Positions 44,274 to 51,816 of a DNA stretch of 64,000 bases are shown in pieces. Within the stretch, counting starts at the first letter, position 1; every line of letters starts with the position of its first letter. Both the position numbers and the translations under genes were made by a program. The stretch is taken from the NCBI RefSeq assembly GCF_016811075.1, contig NZ_JAFBGL010000006.1:214813-278812 (forward strand), given 5' to 3'. The notes beneath the pieces are model-generated. The model saw only the letters and a program-made list of their open reading frames with translations. It ran no database searches and was not told where the DNA came from. Source of the stretch: Oceaniferula flava. Its GTDB lineage: Bacteria; Verrucomicrobiota; Verrucomicrobiia; Verrucomicrobiales; Akkermansiaceae.

Positions 44274-44570
44274 ATGAATTCTAAAGAACTCGCGGAATCC
44301 GCGACGCGTGGAGGCAATCCACCCGCCGGACTCAATCAGGCACTGCGCTCCCTCTGGCTGGCCCGTGCCGGCCGATGGGAAGAGGCGCACGACCTCTGTC
44401 AGGAAATAGACGGCCCAGCCGGCGCCTGGATCCACGCCCACCTCCACCGCGTGGAAGGTGACCTGCCCAACGCCGGATACTGGTACAGCCAAGCAGGGAA
44501 ACCCCAGCCGGTAGGACAGGAAAAACTCGGCGAAGAGTGGCTGCAGCTGGTGGAAGAACTGGCTGGTTAG
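44274..44570 (+). CDS. Conserved small TPR-like protein, function unknown
   Basis: The protein has 98 residues, is hydrophilic and all-helical. It matches a widespread uncharacterised family marked by ALRSLWLARAGRWEEAHDLCQEI, GAWIHAHLHRVEGDLPNAGYWYSQAGK. The paired helices resemble one TPR unit. There is no signal peptide or membrane helix. It is separated from the DUF1080 gene by about 100 bases and stands alone. Confidence 0.75.
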   Translation: MNSKELAESATRGGNPPAGLNQALRSLWLARAGRWEEAHDLCQEIDGPAGAWIHAHLHRVEGDLPNAGYWYSQAGKPQPVGQEKLGEEWLQLVEELAG

Positions 44571-44599
44571 GCAGGCAGACCTAGCCAAGGCCTTCCCCG

Positions 44600-44809
44600 A
44601 AGGCCAACCTCATCTTTGGCGCGATCTTGGCGCTCTGCCTCCTGGTGATTGTCGCTGCAGGCTTTGCTTGGTAACTGGGCTGGGAGGATGGCGGGCACTT
44701 GATGCTGATCGCCGGAGGTGTCGCCAATATCCCCTTGTTTCACTTTGCCATGGACTGGCCACTGCGGAAGAAGGATGGGGCGAATGAGCCGTCGGAACGA
44801 AGCGCTTAG
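44600..44809 (+). pseudogene. Remnant of a two-helix membrane protein with an in-frame stop
   Basis: Reading from 44600, one frame encodes KANLIFGAILALCLLVIVAA then GFAW, an in-frame TAA at 44672, and then LGWEDGGHLMLIAGGVANIP, LFHFAMDWPLRKKDGAN... to a TAG at 44807. The two halves together look like a small two-helix membrane protein ending in a charged tail. There is no start codon between the upstream in-frame stop (44582) and 44600. It may be a decayed gene; a sequencing error is also possible. Confidence 0.4.
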
Positions 44810-44868
44810 ATAGATACAATCAGCTGCCTGCGCCGATCGACTTGAGTGCTACGCTCATACATCAGGAC

Positions 44869-44903
44869 AAAAAAATAAGCCACGTGAAATGCATCACGCG
44901 GCT
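44869..44903 (-). terminator. Rho-independent terminator of the thioredoxin-like gene
   Basis: The stem AGCC-A-CGTG with CACG-C-GGCT (44878-44903) is followed on the minus strand by TTATTTTTTT. It lies about 40 bases after the stop codon. Confidence 0.8.
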
Positions 44904-44944
44904 CTGTTATAAAAAACCCTTACAATCAGGGAAGAGAGAATGTG

Positions 44945-45397
44945 TTAGTCCATGTCCTTCTTCTCCAGAGCGGAGTCGAGATGGGCAAGGAACTTGTCCA
45001 CGTCAGGGAATTGGGAAGCGGTGAAGCGGTTGAACTCTTTACCGTCAGCGTCAAAGAGGATCACGGTAGGAACACCACGGACGCCGTATTTCTGCAGCAC
45101 CTTGGAGTTCTTTTTCTTGAGCTCTTTGTCCTTGTTAGGGATGTCGATTTTGACCAGCACGAACTTCTCAGATGCTTTCGAGGTGAACTCGGACTTGGAG
45201 AAAACTTTCTTGTGCATCATGATGCAAGGCGGGCACCAGTCGGATCCGGTGAACTCGACCATGACAGCTTTGTTCTCTTTCTTAGCCTGGGCGATACCGG
45301 CATCGACGTCTGTCAGCCAGTCATCTCCGGCGATGGCAGTTCCTGCAAATGTGGCAAGAGCGAAGGCGGCGGTGAGGATATGTTTGATTGCTTTCAT
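44945..45397 (-). CDS. Secreted thioredoxin-like protein (WCPPC)
   Basis: The protein has 150 residues with a signal peptide (about 1-23, ending AIA). It has a thioredoxin fold with MVEFTGSDWCPPCIMMHKKVF (active site WCPPC, about 53-57) and the cis-Pro segment YGVRGVPTVILFDADGKE. It is similar to DsbD-gamma/thioredoxin_7-type periplasmic proteins that reduce or isomerise disulfides. It is monocistronic with a terminator. It is the last GC-rich gene before the AT-rich cassette-like islet. Confidence 0.9.
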   Translation of the reverse strand: MKAIKHILTAAFALATFAGTAIAGDDWLTDVDAGIAQAKKENKAVMVEFTGSDWCPPCIMMHKKVFSKSEFTSKASEKFVLVKIDIPNKDKELKKKNSKVLQKYGVRGVPTVILFDADGKEFNRFTASQFPDVDKFLAHLDSALEKKDMD

Positions 45398-45749
45398 CGT
45401 TAGTAAGCGTCTGATTGGCCGTTTTTATTCCAAAATTCTCCAACTTTTTCGCAAATGCCACCAAATCCGTGGCTCGAATTCGGGAAACACGATGTTTGCA
45501 GCGGATTCACACTGCTGGTGGCGATACCCTCTCTCAAACTGATTTCGAGCATGAATTGCCCCTGCCTCAAGGAAAGCAACTTTATACCAGGAGTTATTTA
45601 ATTATCGGTGATTAAATCCAACGATGTAGTAATCCCTCCAGCTACTTTGAATGATAAGACTACCAACGACACCTACACACAATTTTACTTGTCGCTACGC
45701 AAACTAACAGACTAGAATCATTTCAACTAGATCGGGTATCAGCTCTGTG
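45398..45749. other. Gene-free stretch before the cassette-like islet
   Basis: About 350 bases hold no recognisable gene. Base composition becomes clearly more AT-rich from about 45560 onward, marking the approach to the islet. A 66-codon plus frame at 45415-45615 has no protein-like features. Confidence 0.5.
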
Positions 45750-45819
45750 CTTAACGACTCAAAGTAGTCAAGCATGTGAAAGTTCCTACTACCCGAGTCA
45801 ACTAATAACACTGTTAGCA
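45750..45819 (+). repeat. attC-like inverted-repeat element upstream of the kinase gene
   Basis: GCTTAAC (45750-45756, fits RYYYAAC) and GTTAGCA (45813-45819) bracket two nested inverted pairs: GACTC (45757) with GAGTC (45795) and GTAGT (45765) with ACTAC (45788). The total is 70 bp, within the usual attC range. Confidence 0.45.
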
Positions 45820-45836
45820 TAAATACAACACCCTAT

Positions 45837-47171
45837 ATGGCAACTTACACAGAAATAAAACTAATCGGACGAGGTGGTTTCGGAGCCGTCGAAGAAGTAA
45901 AAGACGAAAAAGATAACCGCTTTGCTCGCAAAACATTTGCACCATCATCAACAATAAGTGCTGGTTTTCACGATAAACTGAGAAAACGCTTTCGCAGGGA
46001 AGTTTTAACTCAGCAAGAACTTGGAGGTTCAGAGATAATTCCTGTTTTAGATCATGATCTATCTGGATCTGAACCATGGTTCATTATGCCTCTGGCAGAG
46101 AAAACTTATACAGAGGAGATCGCTGATAATAAATCAGCTGGATCTGTGGAGATTGAACCTATAGCTGATATTTTAAATAGTTTGCAACGGCTTCACGATG
46201 AAAGATACGTTCATAGAGATCTTAATCCTAATAATATACTATTTCATGATGGAGCATGGAAACTCTCAGACCTAGGGGCTGTATTGCCTCCATCAGGTCA
46301 GACAATGACTCTGACTGAAGACACTATTATCTTCACAGAGAAGTATTGCGCACCTGAACAACGACAAGACTTCCATAATGCTCAAGCCTCAGCAGATATT
46401 TATTCTTTTGGATGCATTCTTCATGACTTATTCGGTCAATATGACCGCACTCCATACGCTAAACATTCCGCCACTGGCGGAATGGGTGTAATTATTGAAA
46501 AATGCACTGATCCCAAACCAGATAGACGACCTTCACTCAAGATCCTTCGATCTTTGGTCTTAGATACACTTTTTGAAGAAGGTGGACACTGTGAAGTAGA
46601 TGATGAAGAAGCCAATAAATGGCTAGAGAAGCTTGATTCTGTTAATGATTGGATAGATGCAGACTATGATGATTTTGCTAGGTTCTTCGCTACTCTTGAT
46701 ACAGAAGAAAGAACTGAAGGACTAGAAAACGAATGGGTATATTCTCTATCCACACCATTTTTAACTCGTCTACCATCAGAGGCTTTAAAGAAAATAGTCG
46801 AGAGAGGAGATGGAATATCCTCAGCAATTGTTGAGAAGTATTGTTATTGGGCTGCTTCAACACGTTTCTTGTTTAATTTTGCAGATAGCGTTTGCGGTCG
46901 TCTAACTACAATTTTTGATCACGGAACCCCATCAGACCAAGCGTTAGCTTTTGCTTCACTAGTTCAATTAGCAGAATCACACAACAGATGGTATATCATG
47001 AGGTGTGTAGTAAGGCGTAGTAAGGAAGATGTAATTGATTCTGGATTGGCTAAGCGTATGGCTATCGAGCTTATGACAGAAGAACTAGAGTGGAGTTTTA
47101 AGAGATGTGTCTTGACTATTAAAGAAGAACCTTCCTCATTATCTCCAGCCTTAGCAAAGATCTGCGACTAG
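45837..47171 (+). CDS. Ser/Thr protein kinase (AT-rich, cassette-borne)
   Basis: The protein has 444 residues. An N-terminal Hanks-type kinase domain (about 1-235) has the G-loop LIGRGGFGAVEEV, Lys in RKTFAP, catalytic loop HRDLNPNN, DLG in place of DFG (LSDLGAV), and APE as YCAPEQ. All catalytic residues are present, so it should be active. The helical C-terminal half (about 245-444) has no recognised domain, no transmembrane segment and no PASTA or sensor repeats. Codon use is AT-rich, unlike the flanking genes, a sign of recent transfer. It sits alone between the attC-like elements. Phage defence, toxin or adaptive signalling roles are all possible. Confidence 0.85.
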   Translation: MATYTEIKLIGRGGFGAVEEVKDEKDNRFARKTFAPSSTISAGFHDKLRKRFRREVLTQQELGGSEIIPVLDHDLSGSEPWFIMPLAEKTYTEEIADNKSAGSVEIEPIADILNSLQRLHDERYVHRDLNPNNILFHDGAWKLSDLGAVLPPSGQTMTLTEDTIIFTEKYCAPEQRQDFHNAQASADIYSFGCILHDLFGQYDRTPYAKHSATGGMGVIIEKCTDPKPDRRPSLKILRSLVLDTLFEEGGHCEVDDEEANKWLEKLDSVNDWIDADYDDFARFFATLDTEERTEGLENEWVYSLSTPFLTRLPSEALKKIVERGDGISSAIVEKYCYWAASTRFLFNFADSVCGRLTTIFDHGTPSDQALAFASLVQLAESHNRWYIMRCVVRRSKEDVIDSGLAKRMAIELMTEELEWSFKRCVLTIKEEPSSLSPALAKICD

Positions 47172-47176
47172 AAAAA

Positions 47177-47292
47177 TGCTAACAAGGCGCAGTAGCCAAT
47201 CCCATGCGGCGCCTTTCCAGCCAAATTTTTAGATAATTATAACCATTAACCCCTTCGTCAAAATTTGTTGTCCCGTATGGGATAGTTATGCT
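47177..47292 (+). repeat. Palindrome-ended element A (attC-like), after the kinase gene
   Basis: The 116-bp element begins TGCTAACAAGGCGCAG. Arms ATCCCATGCGG (47199-47209) and CCGTATGGGAT (47273-47283) are complementary except for one G-T pair. It ends at GTTATGCT. It matches element B (47935-48050) in 17 of 19 bases at the left end (47181-47199) and through AATTATAAC ... TATGCTA at the right. Confidence 0.7.
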
Positions 47293-47314
47293 AAGACGTT
47301 CGCTAAAAAACAGT

Positions 47315-47887
47315 ATGAAAAAATCCAGTCCAGATTATAAAACTCTAAACTATTTCAATGAGCAAATTTTTGACTTATCCAAAAGTGATAGAGAAGTCGC
47401 AATTTTGGGAGGGGCAATACTAGAAGGCTTTTTGTATGAATTTCTAAAGGATGTTTTGGTTGATTCTAATTTTCAAAAAGTTAAAGGACTATTCGATTAC
47501 CCTAAACCCCTGAGTTCCTTCGGTAATATGCTTTCTTTAGCTTTTGCATTTGGACATTTATCCGAGGAAGACTTCAGAGGCATTAATTCTTTGAAGAAAA
47601 TTCGTAACCGTGCAGCGCACACTATGCAGACTGGAGATAATGATGAATTTTCTTTCACTGATAAATACTTTAGAAATTGTTTAAACGATTTTTATCCTGA
47701 GCTTGATATGACAGGGTTTCCCGACGAAATTCGAGATGAAGTAGTTGGTGACGTTGATAAATTAATTGATAATAATGCTCGTGCAGTATATAGAATCTTA
47801 TTTAATTATTGTGTTGTTGGTATTCTAGGCAGAAAGAGACGCACATCACGTATAACTCCTCCACTTGCGAAGATCGTAAGAGAATGA
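47315..47887 (+). CDS. MltR/DUF4145-like protein
   Basis: The protein has 190 residues from ATG 47315; an in-frame ATG at 47288 lies inside element A and would add nine. The fold resembles the mannitol-repressor (MltR) family, with a helical core including SDREVAILGGAILEGFLYEFL, LSSFGNMLSLAFAFGHLSEEDF and IKKIRNRAAHTM-like text (NSLKKIRNRAAHTM). MltR proteins do not bind DNA directly and have an uncertain mechanism. The C-terminus is basic. It is AT-rich like the kinase and is followed by element B. A role in mannitol control is unlikely without mtl genes nearby; defence or regulatory accessory function is open. Confidence 0.7.
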   Translation: MKKSSPDYKTLNYFNEQIFDLSKSDREVAILGGAILEGFLYEFLKDVLVDSNFQKVKGLFDYPKPLSSFGNMLSLAFAFGHLSEEDFRGINSLKKIRNRAAHTMQTGDNDEFSFTDKYFRNCLNDFYPELDMTGFPDEIRDEVVGDVDKLIDNNARAVYRILFNYCVVGILGRKRRTSRITPPLAKIVRE

Positions 47888-47934
47888 AGTAAAATAAGAA
47901 GCCCAGCTAAAGATACTCAAATCTAGGTCACTAT

Positions 47935-48050
47935 ACCGAACAAGTCGTAGTAGCCAACCCCACACGGAGTCAGTTTGTTAAAGTTTTCTCAAAATTATAA
48001 CTTCATCGCCTTTGTCTAAGTTCGATCCCCCGTGAGGGTTGGCTATGCTA
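47935..48050 (+). repeat. Palindrome-ended element B (attC-like), after the MltR-like gene
   Basis: The 116-bp element is homologous to element A. Arms TAGCCAACCC (47951-47960) and GGGTTGGCTA (48036-48045) are perfect complements and the pairing extends inward through CACGG/CCGTG with one bulge. Its right core reads GGCTATGCTA, so the GTT of element A is changed to GCT. AT-rich sequence ends soon after it. Confidence 0.7.
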
Positions 48051-48190
48051 GGACGTAAGTCGCCCAGCATGCGCCGTTGCTTTGGTTCGTCAGCCAATGG
48101 CCTGTTCGAGGCCACCTTGGACCTCACGATAAAATACCTCCAAGAGTCCAAAATTCTCGATAAATTTTTTCCTGATGTTAGCTCTGCGGC

Positions 48191-48784
48191 ATGAAAAAGC
48201 TGCTTGTTGCCACTGGAAATGCTCATAAGACCGAGGAAATTCGCGCCATGTTAGGTGCTGGGTATGAGGTGACGGATTTGAAGTCCCACCCATCGTTGCC
48301 GGCGGTCGAAGAGACCGGGGTGACGTTTTTGGAAAATGCCACCTTGAAGGCTGTGGAGATCAGTCGCTCGGTGCCGGGGCTGGTGCTGTCTGATGATTCC
48401 GGACTGGAAGTGGATGCCCTTGGCGGTGCTCCCGGCGTTTACTCGGCGCGCTATGCTGGTGAGGACGGCAATGATGCGCTCAATAACAAAAAGTTACTCG
48501 CCGAGCTCGAAGGTGTCGGCGAGGGTGAACGGTCCGCCCGTTTCCGCTGCGTGATGGTGCTGGCTGAAAATGGGGAGGCGCTGGCGCACTTTGACGGTGC
48601 CGTGGAGGGACATATCTTATCCGCGCGCCACGGCGAGGGCGGCTTTGGTTATGATCCCTTGTTTGTGCCCGAGGGATATGACAAGTCCTTCGCCGAGCTC
48701 GGTGAAGAGGTGAAGAACAGCCTCAGTCACCGCGCTCGGGCGATGGTGCAAGTGAGCCGCTGGTTAGCAGCTCGGGAGGATTAG
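48191..48784 (+). CDS. rdgB: Non-canonical purine NTP pyrophosphatase (RdgB/HAM1)
   Basis: The protein has 197 residues. It hydrolyses dITP, XTP and ITP to monophosphates, cleaning the nucleotide pool. Family blocks are LLVATGNAHKTEEIRAML, VEETGVTFLENATLKA, LVLSDDSGLEVDALGGAPGVYSARYAGE, EGGFGYDPLFVPEGYDKSFAEL and KNSLSHRARAM. Catalytic Asp and Lys are present. The start matches the family. It returns to GC-rich base use right after the cassette-like islet and converges with nirD by 4 bases at its 3' end. Confidence 0.96.
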   Translation: MKKLLVATGNAHKTEEIRAMLGAGYEVTDLKSHPSLPAVEETGVTFLENATLKAVEISRSVPGLVLSDDSGLEVDALGGAPGVYSARYAGEDGNDALNNKKLLAELEGVGEGERSARFRCVMVLAENGEALAHFDGAVEGHILSARHGEGGFGYDPLFVPEGYDKSFAELGEEVKNSLSHRARAMVQVSRWLAARED

Positions 48785-49116
48785 GCCGCGATGATCAGCT
48801 CGCCACCCTCTTCCTTGATGGGGAAGGTCTGGATGGTGTAGGTAGGATCATTGAGGCACATGCCAGTTTCCAATGCGAAGTGGTGCTTGTGGAGTGGGCA
48901 TGCTACGTAGGGAACGCCATTTTCATCACCCACCATTCCGCGTGAGAGCACCATGCGCTCGTTGATCGGATTGAGGTTCTGAACGGCATACCACTTACCC
49001 TCGGTGGGTAGGTGGAATACAGCGATCTGGGTGTCGCCTACTTTGACGCAGGTGCCGAGGTGCAGTGGGAAGTTGTCAATACTACCTAGGCTGGTCCATT
49101 TGGTATCGGTTATCAT
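48781..49116 (-). CDS. nirD: Nitrite reductase (NADH) small subunit
   Basis: The protein has 111 residues of Rieske-like fold. The conserved ADxDYPL-like opening is weak, but the domain pattern GTCVKVGDTQIAVFHLPTEGKWYAVQNLNPI, RGMVGDENGVPYVACPLHKHHFALETGMCL and a closing PIKEEGGELII is the NirD signature. It lacks the full CxH...CxxH pair of true Rieske proteins, as is normal for NirD. It is the small subunit of the cytosolic assimilatory nitrite reductase and lies 28 bases after nirB. Confidence 0.94.
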   Translation of the reverse strand: MITDTKWTSLGSIDNFPLHLGTCVKVGDTQIAVFHLPTEGKWYAVQNLNPINERMVLSRGMVGDENGVPYVACPLHKHHFALETGMCLNDPTYTIQTFPIKEEGGELIIAA

Positions 49117-49144
49117 TATTGTCGTGTGGTATTATTTTTAAGGG

Positions 49145-51664
49145 TTATTGAGCTATTGCCGTTTCTTCTGCGGTCTCGTTGAGACGCGCCGGGCTGATTT
49201 GGTCTCTCACTTTGACAAAGTGGATGGAATCATCCTTGTCGTCAGTGTTGGAAAAGGAACGGAATCGTTTCATTTTCTCAGGATCGTTGATGGCATTGGT
49301 CCACTCGCACTCAAAGGTGTCGATGAGTTGCTGCATTTGAGCTTCAAGCTCGTCGCAGATGCCGAGAGAGTCGTTGATGACCACGTCTTGGAGGTGTTTG
49401 AGTCCACCATCGAGTTTGGTCATCCAGGTGGCTGTGCGTTCCAGTTTATCGGCGGTCTTGATGTAATACATGAGGAAGCGGTCGATATACTTGATCAGGG
49501 TTTCGCGATCGATGTCGGTGGCAAAGAGGTCGGCGTGGCGTGGGTTCATACCGCCGTTACCACAGACGTAGAGGTTCCAGCCTTTCTCGGTGGCGATGAT
49601 GCCGAAGTCTTTGGAGCGAGCCTCCGAGCACTCACGAGCGCAGCCGGAAACACCGCCTTTGATCTTGTGGGGTGAGCGGATGCCGCGGTAGCGGTTTTCC
49701 ACATCAATGGCAAGCGTTGTGGAGTCCTGAACGCCAAAGCGGCACCAGCTGGAACCGACACAGGATTTCACTGTGCGTAGCGCCTTGCCGTAGGCGTGAC
49801 CTGATTCGAAGCCAGCATCGATGAGTTCTTTCCAGATCGATGGCAATTGATCGACCCGAGCACCCAGCATGTCGATTCGCTGGCCGCCAGTGAATTTCAT
49901 GTAGAGGTCATACTTCTTAGCGACTTGGCCGATCACGATCAGTTTGTCCGGAGTGATCTCGCCTCCCGGAACGCGGGGGATCACCGAGTAAGTGCCGTCC
50001 TGCTGGATGTTGGCGAGGAAGGTATCATTGGTGTCTTGCAGCTGAGCGTGCTCGAGGATCGGCTTGTTCCAGGTGGAGGCAAGGATGGAGCCCACGGCAG
50101 GTTTACAAACCTCGCAGCCGAGGCTGGTGCCGTGTTTTTTGATCAGTTCTTCAAAGGTCTGGATCCCGGTGGCGCGGATGATTTGGTAGAGTTCCGTGCG
50201 TGAGTGATCGAAGTGTTCGCAGAGGCGATTGCTCACCACCACGCCGTTTTCCTTCATCTTGGCTTTGAAAATATCAGTCATCAAGGGCACACAGCCACCA
50301 CAGCCAGTGCCGGCTTTGGTGCAGGCCTTGAGCTCGCCGATGGAGCCGCAGCCGTTATCGATGGCGTCGCAGAGATCGCCCTTGGTGACCGACTCGCAGG
50401 AGCAGATTTGGGCGTCGCTGGGGATATCGTGCGCTCCCATGGCGGCCGAGCCTTCGCTCGCGGGGAGGATCAGCTGGATGGGCTCGGGAGGCATAACCAG
50501 ACCGTTCTGATAGATCTGCAGCAGGCCGCCGTAGGCCGAGGCATCGCCGACCAGAATACCGCCTAACAATGTCTTGCCGTCCGCGCTGACGACGAGTTTT
50601 TTGTAGAGCTTACTGTGTGGATCATTGATGACGATCTCACGAGCTCCGGAATCAGCCGGAGCTTCGATGGCGCCAAAGCTGGCGACGTCCGTGCCAATCA
50701 GCTTGAGCTTGGTAGACATATCGGCGCCTTCGAAGCTGGCTTCTTTTCCTAAAAGTAAATCGGATACCGCATCGGCCATCTGGTAGCCGGGAGCGACGAG
50801 GCCGTAGATCATTCCCTCATACAGCGCGCACTCGCCGATGGCGAAGATGTGGGGATCGCTGGTGAGCAGCAGGCTATTGACCTGGATGCCACCGCGCTCA
50901 CCGACTTCGAGACCTGCCTCCTTGGCGAGTTCATCACGCGGACGAATGCCAGCGGAGACGATGATCATATCGACCGGAAGTTTGCTGTCGTCCGAGAACT
51001 CCATGGCGCTGACGGTGTCCTCGCCGGCGATGTTCTTGGTCGCTTTGTTCAAGTGCACCTGGATGCCGCGTTCCTCGATGATGTCCTTGAGCATGATGCC
51101 GGCGTCTTCATCGAGCTGCCTGGGCATGAGCCGTGGAGCGAACTCGACGACGTGCGTTTTCAGGCCCAAATCCTGAGCGGCCTTGGCGGCTTCCAAACCC
51201 AGCAATCCACCCCCGATCACGGCGCAAGTCTTGCTGTTCTTGGCATAGGCTTTGATCGCCTCGAGATCTTCGATGGTGCGGTAAACAAAGACACCTTTCT
51301 TCTCAATCCCCGGCACGGGTGGCACGAAGGGAGACGAACCGGTCGCCATGATCAGCTTGTCATAGGGCACCACCTTGCCGGCAGCGGTCAGCACGCGCTT
51401 GTTTTTCCGGTCGATGCTGGTGGCGAGTTCGTTGACGTGAAGTTCCACGCCGTTGTCCTCATACCAGTTGAACTTGGCCATCGCTAGGTCGTCGGCGGAT
51501 TTGCCAGAGAAGTATTCGGACAAGTGGACGCGATCGTAGGCCGGCCGTGGCTCTTCGCAGAAGGTGACGATCTGGTAGCGCTTCGCTGTGTCTTTACTGA
51601 CCAAGCGTTCGCAAAATTTATAACCGACCATGCCGTTGCCGATGACGATGATTCTTTCTTTCAT
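49145..51664 (-). CDS. nirB: Nitrite reductase (NADH) large subunit
   Basis: The protein has 839 residues. FAD/NAD-binding modules are at about 1-320 (IVIGNGMVGYKFCERL, GGGLLGLEAA, FAIGECA). A BFD-like [2Fe-2S] domain lies near 415-480 (CSCESVTKGDLCDAIDNGC...CGGC), and a sulfite/nitrite reductase domain near 545-770. Siroheme-4Fe4S Cys are seen as CVGSSWC and CARECSEA. It reduces nitrite to ammonium with NADH in the cytosol. A strong hairpin lies in its leader (51755-51785). nirB follows the LysR gene on the same strand. Length and motifs are complete. Confidence 0.97.
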   Translation of the reverse strand: MKERIIVIGNGMVGYKFCERLVSKDTAKRYQIVTFCEEPRPAYDRVHLSEYFSGKSADDLAMAKFNWYEDNGVELHVNELATSIDRKNKRVLTAAGKVVPYDKLIMATGSSPFVPPVPGIEKKGVFVYRTIEDLEAIKAYAKNSKTCAVIGGGLLGLEAAKAAQDLGLKTHVVEFAPRLMPRQLDEDAGIMLKDIIEERGIQVHLNKATKNIAGEDTVSAMEFSDDSKLPVDMIIVSAGIRPRDELAKEAGLEVGERGGIQVNSLLLTSDPHIFAIGECALYEGMIYGLVAPGYQMADAVSDLLLGKEASFEGADMSTKLKLIGTDVASFGAIEAPADSGAREIVINDPHSKLYKKLVVSADGKTLLGGILVGDASAYGGLLQIYQNGLVMPPEPIQLILPASEGSAAMGAHDIPSDAQICSCESVTKGDLCDAIDNGCGSIGELKACTKAGTGCGGCVPLMTDIFKAKMKENGVVVSNRLCEHFDHSRTELYQIIRATGIQTFEELIKKHGTSLGCEVCKPAVGSILASTWNKPILEHAQLQDTNDTFLANIQQDGTYSVIPRVPGGEITPDKLIVIGQVAKKYDLYMKFTGGQRIDMLGARVDQLPSIWKELIDAGFESGHAYGKALRTVKSCVGSSWCRFGVQDSTTLAIDVENRYRGIRSPHKIKGGVSGCARECSEARSKDFGIIATEKGWNLYVCGNGGMNPRHADLFATDIDRETLIKYIDRFLMYYIKTADKLERTATWMTKLDGGLKHLQDVVINDSLGICDELEAQMQQLIDTFECEWTNAINDPEKMKRFRSFSNTDDKDDSIHFVKVRDQISPARLNETAEETAIAQ

Positions 51665-51725
51665 TGTAGTCTGGGGTTTTGAGGTTTGTGTCTGGAAAGG
51701 ATTTCCTTAACCCAAGTTGAGCATG

Positions 51726-51735
51726 TGGCATGCCA
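51726..51735. promoter_or_regulatory. Palindromic TGGCATGCCA in the nirB leader
   Basis: A perfect 10-bp palindrome lies about 60 bases upstream of the nirB start and 19 bases from the long hairpin. It could be an operator half; the regulator is not known. Confidence 0.3.
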
Positions 51736-51754
51736 TATGACGGCCCTAGACATG

Positions 51755-51785
51755 AATGAGCCTCATGACAGGCATGAGGCTCATT
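51755..51785 (-). promoter_or_regulatory. Long perfect hairpin in the LysR-nirB intergenic region
   Basis: AATGAGCCTCATG (51755-51767) and CATGAGGCTCATT (51773-51785) are perfect 13-bp complements around a 5-base loop. On the minus strand it is not followed by a T tract, so it is not a good terminator for the LysR gene. It would be in the untranslated leader of nirB transcripts, about 90 bases before the start codon. An attenuator or a site for an RNA-binding regulator is possible. Confidence 0.55.
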
Positions 51786-51816
51786 ATTTTAATGTGTGGC
51801 TGAAGTGGTGCTGCCG

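Larger units (their letters stand above)
45750..48050 (+). mobile_element. Integron-type gene-cassette array, candidate (two cassettes, no integrase seen)
   Basis: Two AT-rich genes are each followed by a 116-bp element (47177-47292 and 47935-48050) with shared sequence and complementary ends, and the first is preceded by a 70-bp inverted-repeat element (45750-45819). Unit 1 would run from G/TTAGCA at 45813 to the G/TT at 47285. Its left end GTTAGCAT is the exact complement of ATGCTAAC at the start of its own right-hand element (47176-47183), the rule for integron cassettes. Both genes start 24-30 bases after a core-like site. The spacer lengths inside the elements are not canonical for attC and no integrase gene is in view, so this is a proposal for a CALIN-like array. 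Confidence 0.5.

Noticed and set aside
45415..45615. 66-codon plus frame before the cassette-like islet
   Set aside because: There is no domain, and it runs across a change in base composition.
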